From an uncultured Prevotellaceae bacterium (lineage in GTDB: Bacteria > Bacteroidota > Bacteroidia > Bacteroidales > Bacteroidaceae), in assembly GCA_902776665.1 (NCBI GenBank), contig CACYQZ010000036.1, positions 1 to 39,052 on the forward strand: a DNA stretch of 39,052 bases, in the 5' to 3' direction. Below the pieces are notes generated by a model. It saw nothing but the letters and a program-made list of their open reading frames with translations. It did no database searches and was not told where the DNA came from. Shown piece after piece: positions 23,660-31,302 of this stretch (position 1 is its first letter; each line of letters begins with the position of its first letter). Made by a program: the position numbers and the translations under genes.

Positions 23660-26533
23660 ATGACGAAAAAACTTTTATTTTCGATTGCAGCATTGTTTCT
23701 GGCTGCAGTAATGTGCTATGCCGATGACCCTTTCCGCCGTCATCGTGAGAACCATTTTGCCACGATTGTTCCCGAGGGCGAACACATTGTTTTCATCGGC
23801 AACAGCATCACGAATATGTTTGAGTGGCGCGATGGCTTCGGAAATGCTTCGGTGCTGAATCGCGGTATTTCGGGTGCCTATTCCCATGAAGTTCTCGACA
23901 ATTTGGAGTCGTACATCGTCGGAAAACCGAAAAAAATCTTCCTAATGATTGGTACCAACGACCTCGGTACCGAGGGAATTGACTACCCCGACTATCCTGC
24001 GGCCAGAGTGCGGAAAATCGTGAATCGCATTCGTCGCGAACTGCCTGAAACGGAACTTTATGTGCAGAGTATTCTGCCCAGTACGACCGGACGGCGCACA
24101 GCCAACAACATTAAGAAAACCAACGACCTTCTTCGCCAGATTTGCAACGAAACGGGCGCGACATTCGTCGATTTATTCAGCAAACTCGTGGCTTCGGGCA
24201 GCAACAATATGCCCAGCGACTACACCTACGACGACCTTCACCTGACGGCGATGGGTTACAGCGTTTGGTGCAAGGCCATTGAAAGTCAAGTGGGACTCAT
24301 TTTGCAATTTCCCAAAAACACGCTGAACAAAAACAACGGACTCGGCGGCGTTTATGGCATGCGACTGACCCATTTCGCGCAGTTGCCCGTGACTTCCAAC
24401 GATATTCTGATGTTTGGCGACGAAGTGCAGCACGGCGGCGAATGGGCCGAACTGCTTGGCAATCCTAACGTGAAAAGTCGTGGTGCAGGCTGGGGCTATC
24501 CCGGACCCGACTTGGCTACGCTGCAGAAATTCATCGATGGCACGCTGAAAGGCCGTACCGACAACCAAACACCTGCCAAAATTTTTATTTACGCTGGCAC
24601 AGCCGACCTCAACAATTCGGCTGTCGCTACCGTTGCGACGAATTACGAAAATTTGGTGAAGGCCATCAAAACGAAAGCCCCCGGCGCTGAGTTGTATCTC
24701 GAAGCCGTGATTCCCAATTCCAATGCGAACACTAACACGAACAAATACGTTCCTTTCAACAATCAACTCAAGGAAATTGCCGAAAGGAATGGCGCGACCT
24801 TCATCGACACCTATACGCCACTGGCCAACAAGCAGTCGGAATATTTCAGCGGCAACTATCTGAATGGTGTCGGCTATGCGGCGATGGCCGAGATTCTGGC
24901 GCCTTATGTTGGAGATTGCAACGTGCTGACGGCAGCGAAAGCCAAGGAAAATCAAGCGTTGAACAATGCGAGAAACGCCTTGGGCATCTTGGTTTCAAAA
25001 ATTGAAGACATCGTTGTTGGCGACGGCGTCGGACAATATCCCGAAAGTGCCAAAAACTCTTTGGAAGAGCCTGTCGAGAATGCTTATCGCGTACTTCAGA
25101 AAGGTTCCGCAGCCAGCGTTTCCGAACTGACCGAGCAGAAAACGGCACTCGAAACTGCCCTCAACGACGCGTTGAAGACAGTCGTTTTGCCCAAATCCAG
25201 CACGGAAAGCGACGAATATTGGTACACGTTCTGCTCCACCCTGCGCGGCAACCGCTATTTGCACGCCAATGGCAGCGGAAGCGGTCTGACAGGTGGCACG
25301 AAGACGAATTTTGCGCGGATGATGTGGAAATTCGTGTCGCGTGGCGATGGAACATTCGACATTGTCAATCGAGCCGATGGTTCCTACATTTCGCCCAGTG
25401 CCGGTTTCAACGCGCAAATCAATACAACCGCCACTCGTCCGTCGAAGGGATGGACGCTCAAACCCTCTTCCACCATCGGAATGTTCATCGTTTCGAGCGG
25501 AACGGTGGAACTCAACCAGACGAATCTGGCGAATCTGCCGATTTATAACTGGAGCAGCAATCGCGACGGCAACGACATCACCGACACGGGCTGCCAATTC
25601 ACCATCAAGGAAGCCGAGGGCGATCCCGTTCCTGAGGGTGGTGGCGACGACGACACGCCCGGCATTGTGAAATCGTTGAACGACCTGCAAACGGGTTGGT
25701 ATCGCATGATGCACAGCGCAAATGCGGCTTTCAACAACTTCTACAGCGAGGGAGAACTAACCGGACGCTATGTTTACAACGGTACGGAGGAATATCGCCA
25801 GAACGCGACCAACAGCTATCCGCTTTTTCTTCAAACATCGCCCCAAAAACCTGCCGACGACGATGCCACCTATTTCATTCGCATCGTCAGGGATGGATCG
25901 TCTTTTTTTGTGCAGTCGGCTGACGGCCACTACCTGAAAACCAACGCCACTGCCTCGCGCAATGCAGCCGACAACACGGCGTTCAGTTTCGAGTCATCCA
26001 CGACTTCTTTTCACGTCGGCAGCCACTGGGTGTACTTCCCGTCTTTGGAAAATATCATGGGAATGTCCAGCAACAGCGCATTTGCCGCCAATCGCTTAAA
26101 AATCTATTCTGTTTTCGCGGAAAATGCCCCCGATTTAGAGGCGTGGCAAGTGGAATTTGCGGATGTTTACAATGCCAGTGAAGTTCGCAACGATGAGCAG
26201 ATTTCGTGCACCCACTCGACGCTTTCAGGACTCTCGAAAGTCTATAACGGCGGCCATTTTTTCTTGAAAAAAGGTGTTGTTCCCACGGAAAACGATTTTC
26301 AATATCACTCGCCGGCAGGTGAAAATATTCGGCAAGAAGTATATTTCGTCATCAACAAGGACGAGAAAAAGATTGAGGTCATATTCGCCCAAGTGCCTGA
26401 TGGCATTGAAACCATTGTTGAGACCCCGACAGACAGCCGTTTCTACGATGTGACCGGTCGTCGCGTGAGCAAGCATCACAAGGGTGTGGCGATTAGTCAA
26501 AAAGGTATTAAAACGATGAAATCAAATCATTAA
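23660..26533 (+). CDS. Secreted tandem SGNH/GDSL hydrolase with lectin-like C-terminal domains
   Basis: About 957 residues. A signal peptide (MTKKLLFSIAALFLAAVMCYA) is followed by an SGNH esterase domain (about 24-215) with block I GNSIT (47-51), block III GTNDL (98-102) and the Asp/His block DDLHLT (191-196), typical of carbohydrate acetylesterases. A second SGNH-like domain (about 240-420) keeps the fold but has GDEVQ in place of GDSxT, GTADLN in place of GTND, and NGVGY in place of DxxH, so it is probably non-catalytic. After a helical linker come two beta-rich modules (about 515-650 and 670-840) reminiscent of ricin-type or carbohydrate-binding folds, then a short C-terminal motif (FYDVTGRRVSK...) common on secreted Prevotella proteins. 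The mmdA-like gene starts 8 nt after it. Confidence 0.82.
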   Translation: MTKKLLFSIAALFLAAVMCYADDPFRRHRENHFATIVPEGEHIVFIGNSITNMFEWRDGFGNASVLNRGISGAYSHEVLDNLESYIVGKPKKIFLMIGTNDLGTEGIDYPDYPAARVRKIVNRIRRELPETELYVQSILPSTTGRRTANNIKKTNDLLRQICNETGATFVDLFSKLVASGSNNMPSDYTYDDLHLTAMGYSVWCKAIESQVGLILQFPKNTLNKNNGLGGVYGMRLTHFAQLPVTSNDILMFGDEVQHGGEWAELLGNPNVKSRGAGWGYPGPDLATLQKFIDGTLKGRTDNQTPAKIFIYAGTADLNNSAVATVATNYENLVKAIKTKAPGAELYLEAVIPNSNANTNTNKYVPFNNQLKEIAERNGATFIDTYTPLANKQSEYFSGNYLNGVGYAAMAEILAPYVGDCNVLTAAKAKENQALNNARNALGILVSKIEDIVVGDGVGQYPESAKNSLEEPVENAYRVLQKGSAASVSELTEQKTALETALNDALKTVVLPKSSTESDEYWYTFCSTLRGNRYLHANGSGSGLTGGTKTNFARMMWKFVSRGDGTFDIVNRADGSYISPSAGFNAQINTTATRPSKGWTLKPSSTIGMFIVSSGTVELNQTNLANLPIYNWSSNRDGNDITDTGCQFTIKEAEGDPVPEGGGDDDTPGIVKSLNDLQTGWYRMMHSANAAFNNFYSEGELTGRYVYNGTEEYRQNATNSYPLFLQTSPQKPADDDATYFIRIVRDGSSFFVQSADGHYLKTNATASRNAADNTAFSFESSTTSFHVGSHWVYFPSLENIMGMSSNSAFAANRLKIYSVFAENAPDLEAWQVEFADVYNASEVRNDEQISCTHSTLSGLSKVYNGGHFFLKKGVVPTENDFQYHSPAGENIRQEVYFVINKDEKKIEVIFAQVPDGIETIVETPTDSRFYDVTGRRVSKHHKGVAISQKGIKTMKSNH

Positions 26534-26541
26534 TTAAAAAT

Positions 26542-28107
26542 ATGAGTAAACAAACTGAACAAATCAAAGAATTGATTGCCAAACGCGAGAAAGCGCGTTT
26601 GGGAGGTGGCGAGAAGGCCATCGAGAAACAGCATCAACGCGGAAAATACACCGCTCGCGAGCGAATCGAAATGCTCGTCGATGAAGGTAGTTTCGAAGAA
26701 TACGATATGTTTAAACTGCACCGTTGCCACAATTTTGGCATGGAGAAAAAGCAGTTTTTGGGCGATGGCGTGGTGGTCGGCTCGGCCACGATCGACGGTC
26801 GCCTCGTCTATGTCTCGGCGCAGGATTTCACCGTGAACGGCGGTTCGCTGTCGGAAACGATGTCGCAGAAAATCTGCAAGGTGATGGATATGGCCGTGCA
26901 AAACGGTGCGCCGATGATTTGTATGAACGACTCGGGCGGTGCTCGTATTCAGGAAGGCATCTGCTCGTTGGCTGGCTACGGCGAGATTTTTGAGCGCAAC
27001 ATCCTCGCATCGGGTGTGATTCCGCAGATTTCGGCCATTATGGGTCCGTGTGCAGGCGGCGCGGTCTATTCCCCTGCCCTCACCGACTTCATTCTGATGA
27101 TGGAAAACACGTCGTATATGTTCCTGACGGGTCCTGCCGTGGTGAAAACCGTGACGGGCGAGGATGTCGATTCGGAAAGTCTGGGCGGTGCGAGTGTCCA
27201 CGCCTCGAAAAGCGGTGTGACGAGTTTCACGGCCAAGACCGAGGAAGAGGCGATGGCGATGATCAAAATGTTGCTGTCGTACATTCCGTCGAACAATATG
27301 GAGGAGGCTCCGCGTGTCGAATGTAACGACCCCATCGACCGCAAGGAAGACCTGCTCAACGAGATTATTCCCGACGATCCCAACAAGGCTTACGATATGT
27401 ACAAAGTCATTTCGGCCATCACCGATAACGGCGAATTTTTCGAGGTTCAGCCGAAGTTTGCGAAGAACATCATCGTTGGTTTCGCCCGATTCAACGGTCA
27501 GAGCGTCGGCATCGTGGCCAATCAGCCGTCGGCCTACGCCGGTGTGCTCGACGCGAATGCTTCGCGCAAAGGTGCCCGATTCGTGCGCTTCTGCGACGCT
27601 TTCAACATTCCGATTGTCAGCCTCGTCGATGTGCCGGGCTTCCTGCCGGGAACGGGTCAGGAGTATAATGCCGTGATTCTGCACGGAGCGCAGTTGCTCT
27701 ACGCTTACGGCGAAGCCACCGTACCCAAAATCACAATTACGCTGCGCAAGTCGTATGGCGGTAGCCACATCGTGATGGGTTGCAAACAACTTCGTTCCGA
27801 CCTGAATTTTGCGTGGCCGTCGAGCGAAATCGCCGTGATGGGTGCCTCGGGTGCCGTCGCTGTGCTCTACGCGAAGGATGTCAAGGCGAAAAAAGAGGCT
27901 GGCGAGGACGTGAAAGCCTTTATCGCCGAGAAGGAAGACGAATACGGCGAACTCTTCGCCAATCCCTATCAGGCAGCGCAATACGGCTACATCGACGATG
28001 TGATTGAGCCGCGCAACACGCGCTTCCGCATCTGTCGCGGTCTGGCTCAACTGGCTTGCAAGAAACAGTCGCTGCCCCCGAAAAAGCACGGGTGTATGCC
28101 GATGTAA
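26542..28107 (+). CDS. mmdA: Acyl-CoA carboxylase/decarboxylase carboxyltransferase subunit (MmdA/PccB type)
   Basis: A 521-residue carboxyltransferase of the crotonase-like family, equivalent to methylmalonyl-CoA decarboxylase alpha or propionyl-CoA carboxylase beta. It transfers carboxyl between (methyl)malonyl-CoA and biotin. Motifs: RGKYTARERIEMLVDEGSF, the first oxyanion region NDSGGARIQEG (about 130-140), MGPCAGGAVYSPALTDF, and in the second half VDVPGFLPGTGQEY and SYGGSHIVMGCKQL. It is followed by a small subunit and a biotin carrier, the usual Bacteroidetes order for succinate-to-propionate metabolism. No MmdB membrane subunit is next to it. Start at 26542 is 8 nt after the SGNH gene. 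Confidence 0.92.
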   Translation: MSKQTEQIKELIAKREKARLGGGEKAIEKQHQRGKYTARERIEMLVDEGSFEEYDMFKLHRCHNFGMEKKQFLGDGVVVGSATIDGRLVYVSAQDFTVNGGSLSETMSQKICKVMDMAVQNGAPMICMNDSGGARIQEGICSLAGYGEIFERNILASGVIPQISAIMGPCAGGAVYSPALTDFILMMENTSYMFLTGPAVVKTVTGEDVDSESLGGASVHASKSGVTSFTAKTEEEAMAMIKMLLSYIPSNNMEEAPRVECNDPIDRKEDLLNEIIPDDPNKAYDMYKVISAITDNGEFFEVQPKFAKNIIVGFARFNGQSVGIVANQPSAYAGVLDANASRKGARFVRFCDAFNIPIVSLVDVPGFLPGTGQEYNAVILHGAQLLYAYGEATVPKITITLRKSYGGSHIVMGCKQLRSDLNFAWPSSEIAVMGASGAVAVLYAKDVKAKKEAGEDVKAFIAEKEDEYGELFANPYQAAQYGYIDDVIEPRNTRFRICRGLAQLACKKQSLPPKKHGCMPM

Positions 28108-28110
28108 TTG

Positions 28111-28145
28111 ACAATGTACAATTAACAATTAACAATGTACAATTT
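28111..28145. repeat. Heptanucleotide repeat between mmdA and the small subunit gene
   Basis: ACAATGT, ACAATTA, ACAATTA, ACAATGT, ACAATTT: five units in 7-bp register, i.e. TTGTTAA/TTGTACA on the opposite strand. The array ends 2 nt before the ATG at 28148. Confidence 0.9.
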
Positions 28146-28147
28146 GT

Positions 28148-28306
28148 ATGGATAAAAATATTTTCGCTGCGATTGCATTGGCTTTGCACGAGTACAAAGG
28201 CAACAACGTACACGACAAGGAGCCTGGATTCATCACGATTCAGCCGCGCCACACGCTGTGGAACGCGAAATTTCAAGTGATGACGCAGAAACCTGTGAAA
28301 AGGTGA
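28148..28306 (+). CDS. Small carboxylase subunit, OadG/MmdD-like tail without membrane helix
   Basis: A 52-residue protein beginning MDKNIFAAIALALHEYKG and including NNVHDKEPGFITI and WNAKFQVMTQ. Its place between the carboxyltransferase and biotin carrier, and the AAIALALHEYxGxxVHD...ITI...W pattern, resemble the C-terminal part of Bacteroidetes OadG/MmdD-like delta subunits, which help assemble the complex. The N-terminal membrane helix usual for that subunit is absent: an in-frame stop (28130-28132) within the heptamer array prevents extension. Identification rests on position and a short motif, so it is moderate. Confidence 0.6.
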   Translation: MDKNIFAAIALALHEYKGNNVHDKEPGFITIQPRHTLWNAKFQVMTQKPVKR

Positions 28307-28317
28307 AAAAAATAAGG

Positions 28318-28339
28318 GTAAAAAAGTAAAAAAGTAAAG
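28318..28339. repeat. Octanucleotide repeat GTAAAAAA
   Basis: Two full GTAAAAAA units and a partial third lie directly before the biotin carrier start; an A-rich leader with 8-bp period, distinct from the heptamers. Confidence 0.7.
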
Positions 28340-28342
28340 ACA

Positions 28343-28768
28343 ATGAAAGAATATAAGTACAAAATCGACGGAAAAGAATACGTCGTCGCCATCGGTGAAA
28401 TTGTCAACAACGTGGCTGATGTGACGGTAAACGGCGAAGTTTTCAGCGTGGAAATGGAGGCCGAACAAGAGCCCGAGAAGAAAAAAGTGGTGCTCGGACA
28501 GCCTGAAAACGCAGAAAAGAGTGAAGAGGCTGCCCCGACGGCCAATGTGAATGTGTCGAACGCAGTGAAAGCACCGCTGCCCGGCGTGATTACCTCGATT
28601 GAGGTGGAAGTGGGTCAGCAGGTGAAGGCTGGCGACACGCTCGTCGTGCTCGAAGCAATGAAAATGGCCAACAACATCGAGGCCGAAACCGACGGCACCG
28701 TGACCGCCATTTGCGTCAAGACTGGCGAGAACGTTTTGGAAGATGCACCGCTCGTCGTCATTGAATAA
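28343..28768 (+). CDS. mmdC: Biotin carboxyl carrier subunit
   Basis: A 141-residue biotin/lipoyl-domain protein. The C-terminal biotinyl domain (about 70-141) has [18 protein letters not shown], the biotinylated Lys in [12 protein letters not shown] (K about 110) and a closing [11 protein letters not shown]. An acidic, flexible Glu/Ala-rich linker (about 45-70) joins it to a short beta-rich N-terminal part ([19 protein letters not shown]), as in MmdC/OadA carriers. It carries carboxyl-biotin between the carboxyltransferase encoded upstream and a biotin-dependent partner not present here (a decarboxylase beta subunit or a biotin carboxylase). Confidence 0.92.
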   Translation: MKEYKYKIDGKEYVVAIGEIVNNVADVTVNGEVFSVEMEAEQEPEKKKVVLGQPENAEKSEEAAPTANVNVSNAVKAPLPGVITSIEVEVGQQVKAGDTLVVLEAMKMANNIEAETDGTVTAICVKTGENVLEDAPLVVIE

Positions 28769-28854
28769 ATTTCGAGCCATTCTATCGACTAAAATGCAAA
28801 AAAATCATTAAAAATTGCGAATTTAGTTTGCTTTTTGACGATTTCGAGAAAAAG

Positions 28855-28888
28855 TTGGCGTCAATGTCAACTTTTTTTCGTATCTTTG
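28855..28888 (+). promoter_or_regulatory. Bacteroidetes promoter for the GT5-like gene
   Basis: TTG at 28855-28857 and TATCTTTG at 28881-28888, spaced 23 nt (upper end of the range). The expected start near 28892 favours ATG 28915. Confidence 0.6.
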
Positions 28889-28914
28889 CAAAAAATCAAA
28901 ATATCACAGACAGA

Positions 28915-29727
28915 ATGACTAAGAAAGTATTGTTCATCAACCAAGAGATTTCGCCCTACGTCCCCTCGTCGGAAATGTCGGAAATGGGATGTTTGTTACC
29001 ACAGAAAATTCAGGAGGCAGGCTACGAAATCCGCACGTTTATGCCCAAATGGGGCAACATCAACGAGCGGCGCGGTCAGTTGCACGAAGTGCAGCGGCTG
29101 TCGGGTATGAACCTAATCATCAACGACACCGACCACCCGATTGTCATCAAGGTCGCGTCGATTCCGAACACGCGCGTGCAGGTCTATTTCATCGATAACG
29201 ACGAATTTTTCCTCAAGCGCCAGATGACAGAGAACGAAAAAGGCGAGGAATATACCGACAACGGCGAGCGTGCGGTGTTTTTTGCGCGTGGCGTGCTCGA
29301 AACCGTGAAAAAACTGCGCTGGGCACCCGACATCATCCATTGTCAGGGTTGGATGTCGGCGGTGATTCCGCTCTACATCAAGACCGCCTATCAGGACGAA
29401 CCTTCTTTCGCCAACACGAAGGTGGTGACGTCGCTGTTCCAAAGCCAGATGAAGGGCGACTTGGGCGACCATTTCAAGAGTGCGCTGGCTTTCCGCGAGG
29501 TGACCGCCGAACTGCTGAAACCTTACAAGAAGAAATTCGACTTCCTCGAACTGGGCAAACTCGCCATCGATTACAGCGACGCCATTGTCGAGGCTGGAAA
29601 AAAGGTCAATAAAACACTGATGAAATACGCCACCGACAAGGAACTTCCGCTGTTGAAATACCCGGGAGAAGACTTTGGCGAGGCTTATCTGGACTTCTAT
29701 AACACGATTTGTCCCGACGGCGAATGA
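28915..29727 (+). CDS. Half-size glycogen/starch synthase-like protein (GT5 N-domain)
   Basis: A 270-residue protein matching only the N-terminal Rossmann half of GT5 glycogen/starch synthases: KVLFINQEISPYVPSSEMSE at the start, VQVYFIDNDEFF, NGERAVFFARGVLE and WAPDIIHCQGWMSAVIPLY (about 139-157). The ADP-glucose-binding KTGGLADV loop at the start is replaced by VPSSEMSEMG, and the whole C-terminal nucleotide-binding domain is missing. Short proteins of this kind are recurrent in Bacteroidetes, next to DUF4270 lipoprotein genes as here, so this looks like a stable family and not a truncation. Catalysis by itself seems unlikely; a binding or regulatory role is inference. Confidence 0.82.
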   Translation: MTKKVLFINQEISPYVPSSEMSEMGCLLPQKIQEAGYEIRTFMPKWGNINERRGQLHEVQRLSGMNLIINDTDHPIVIKVASIPNTRVQVYFIDNDEFFLKRQMTENEKGEEYTDNGERAVFFARGVLETVKKLRWAPDIIHCQGWMSAVIPLYIKTAYQDEPSFANTKVVTSLFQSQMKGDLGDHFKSALAFREVTAELLKPYKKKFDFLELGKLAIDYSDAIVEAGKKVNKTLMKYATDKELPLLKYPGEDFGEAYLDFYNTICPDGE

Positions 29728-29769
29728 CGCGGGACGCAAACGGCTGAAAAGCATTTTCAAACAAACAAA

Positions 29770-31170
29770 ATGAAATACAAATTTCTTATGTTTTTGGTGT
29801 CGGCAGCGGCACTTTTCGCCTCTTGCGACGACACAACCAACGACATCGGCACATCGCTCTTGCACGACATGGACAACCTCTCGGTGACGACCGATTCCTT
29901 CATCGTCGCCAGCCGTTCCATCGCAGCCGATTCGGTCTATTCACGCTCGACGACGGGCTATCTCGGCAAAATCAAAGACCCCGAGACCAATACCTACGTC
30001 ACAGGCAATTTCATGACCCAGTTCCACATGCTCGAAAACTATTCGGAACTTTTCCCGAAGGCCGACAGCATCATCAGTCGCATCGACGGGCAGATTGTCG
30101 CCGACTCGTGCGAACTGCGCCTGTTCTACACGAATTTCTACGGTGATTCGCTGGCAACGATGAAACTCACGGTTCACGAAATGGCCAAGCCCATGCTCGA
30201 AAACCAGATTTATTATTCGTCGTTCGACCCGAAAAAAGAAGGTTATCTCCGCGCCGACGGCATCCACCAAGACAAGGCCTACACGATGACAGACCTCAGC
30301 GTCAGCAGTGAGTCGCGCTATGGCAGCAACTATTCCCCGAACATTAGAATCATGCTCGACAAGGAATACACCGACCGCGACGGCAACACCTATAACAACT
30401 TTGGAACCTACCTGCTGAACGCCTACTACAAAAATCCGTCGGCATTCGGCAATTCGCTGAAATTCATGAAGGAAATTCTGCCCGGATTCTATTTCGAGCA
30501 CACGGGCGGCATCGGTTCGATGGCCTACATCGGTCTGACGCGACTCAACGTCTATTATCGCTTCGTCAGCAACGATTCTGTTCACGTTGGTGCTGCGTCA
30601 TTTGCAGGAACGGAAGAGGTTTTGCAGACCACGAGAATCGAGAACGACAAACAGAAAATCAAGTCGCTCGTGGCCGACAACACCTGCACCTATCTGAAAA
30701 CGCCCGCCGGCATTTTCACGGAATTGACACTGCCTATCGACCAGATTCTTCCTGGACACGAAAAAGACTCGCTCAACACGGCGAAAATCGTGATACCGCG
30801 CATCAACAACGAAACGAAGTCTGACTTCGCTTTCGCCGCACCCTCTACCCTGCTGATGATTCCACGCGACAGCCTCTACACCTTCTTTGAGCACAATCAG
30901 TTGGTGAACAACCGCTCGTCGTTCACGGCGACCAACAACGTCAGCAGCCAGAACAGCTACACGTTCAACAACATTTCGCAACTCATCAACCTGATGAATG
31001 CGAACCGCTCGTCGGAAAACTGGAACAAGGTGGTGCTCGTTCCCGTCACGATTGATGCCTCGGGCAAGGTGTCGCACAATATGTCGCTCAACAGCACACG
31101 ACTCGTCGGCGGCAGCGAAAATCCCTATTCGCCCATCAAAATCACGGTGATTTACAGCCAATTTAAATGA
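29770..31170 (+). CDS. DUF4270 lipoprotein
   Basis: A 466-residue lipoprotein with signal peptide and lipobox (MKYKFLMFLVSAAALFASC, Cys at 19) followed by DDTTNDIGTSL, then a long beta-rich DUF4270 region characteristic of Bacteroidetes. Repeated patterns such as DSVYSRSTTGYLGKIKDPET and TYLKTPAGIFTELTLPID are family hallmarks. It should sit in the outer or inner membrane; the role is unknown, possibly binding or surface structure. It begins 42 nt after the GT5-like gene and its stop overlaps the microprotein start (TGATG). Confidence 0.88.
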   Translation: MKYKFLMFLVSAAALFASCDDTTNDIGTSLLHDMDNLSVTTDSFIVASRSIAADSVYSRSTTGYLGKIKDPETNTYVTGNFMTQFHMLENYSELFPKADSIISRIDGQIVADSCELRLFYTNFYGDSLATMKLTVHEMAKPMLENQIYYSSFDPKKEGYLRADGIHQDKAYTMTDLSVSSESRYGSNYSPNIRIMLDKEYTDRDGNTYNNFGTYLLNAYYKNPSAFGNSLKFMKEILPGFYFEHTGGIGSMAYIGLTRLNVYYRFVSNDSVHVGAASFAGTEEVLQTTRIENDKQKIKSLVADNTCTYLKTPAGIFTELTLPIDQILPGHEKDSLNTAKIVIPRINNETKSDFAFAAPSTLLMIPRDSLYTFFEHNQLVNNRSSFTATNNVSSQNSYTFNNISQLINLMNANRSSENWNKVVLVPVTIDASGKVSHNMSLNSTRLVGGSENPYSPIKITVIYSQFK

Positions 31171-31283
31171 TGGCAGACAACTATTTGGAACGACACCGAG
31201 AAGAATACGAAGCGCGGAAAGCAGCGTGGCTGAAGAAGCAAAAACGATATTCTACGACACGAAATAAGACGAAAAAAGCGTGA
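31170..31283 (+). CDS. 37-residue conserved-looking microprotein
   Basis: MADNYLERHREEYEARKAAW followed by a Lys/Arg-rich tail (LKKQKRYSTTRNKTKKA). Its ATG overlaps the DUF4270 stop (TGATG, 31168-31172), a classic translational-coupling layout. It is strongly charged and probably one helix, with no export signal. I recall similar MADNYLE-starting short proteins in Bacteroidales genomes, with no known role. Its stop codon lies in the left arm of the terminator stem. Confidence 0.6.
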   Translation: MADNYLERHREEYEARKAAWLKKQKRYSTTRNKTKKA

Positions 31284-31302
31284 TTGAATTCACGCTTTTT
31301 TT
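31272..31302. terminator. Bidirectional terminator between microprotein and helicase genes
   Basis: GCGTGA (31278-31283) pairs with TCACGC (31290-31295) around a 6-nt loop, with A-run before and T-run after extending the stem to 12 bp. It serves convergent genes on both strands and overlaps the microprotein's stop codon and the base before the helicase stop. Confidence 0.88.

Noticed and set aside
26530-28128. A 532-codon open frame on the minus strand opposite mmdA
   Set aside because: It is an antisense shadow of a strongly conserved gene with GC-rich third positions; its translation is His/Arg/Val-rich with no recognisable domain.
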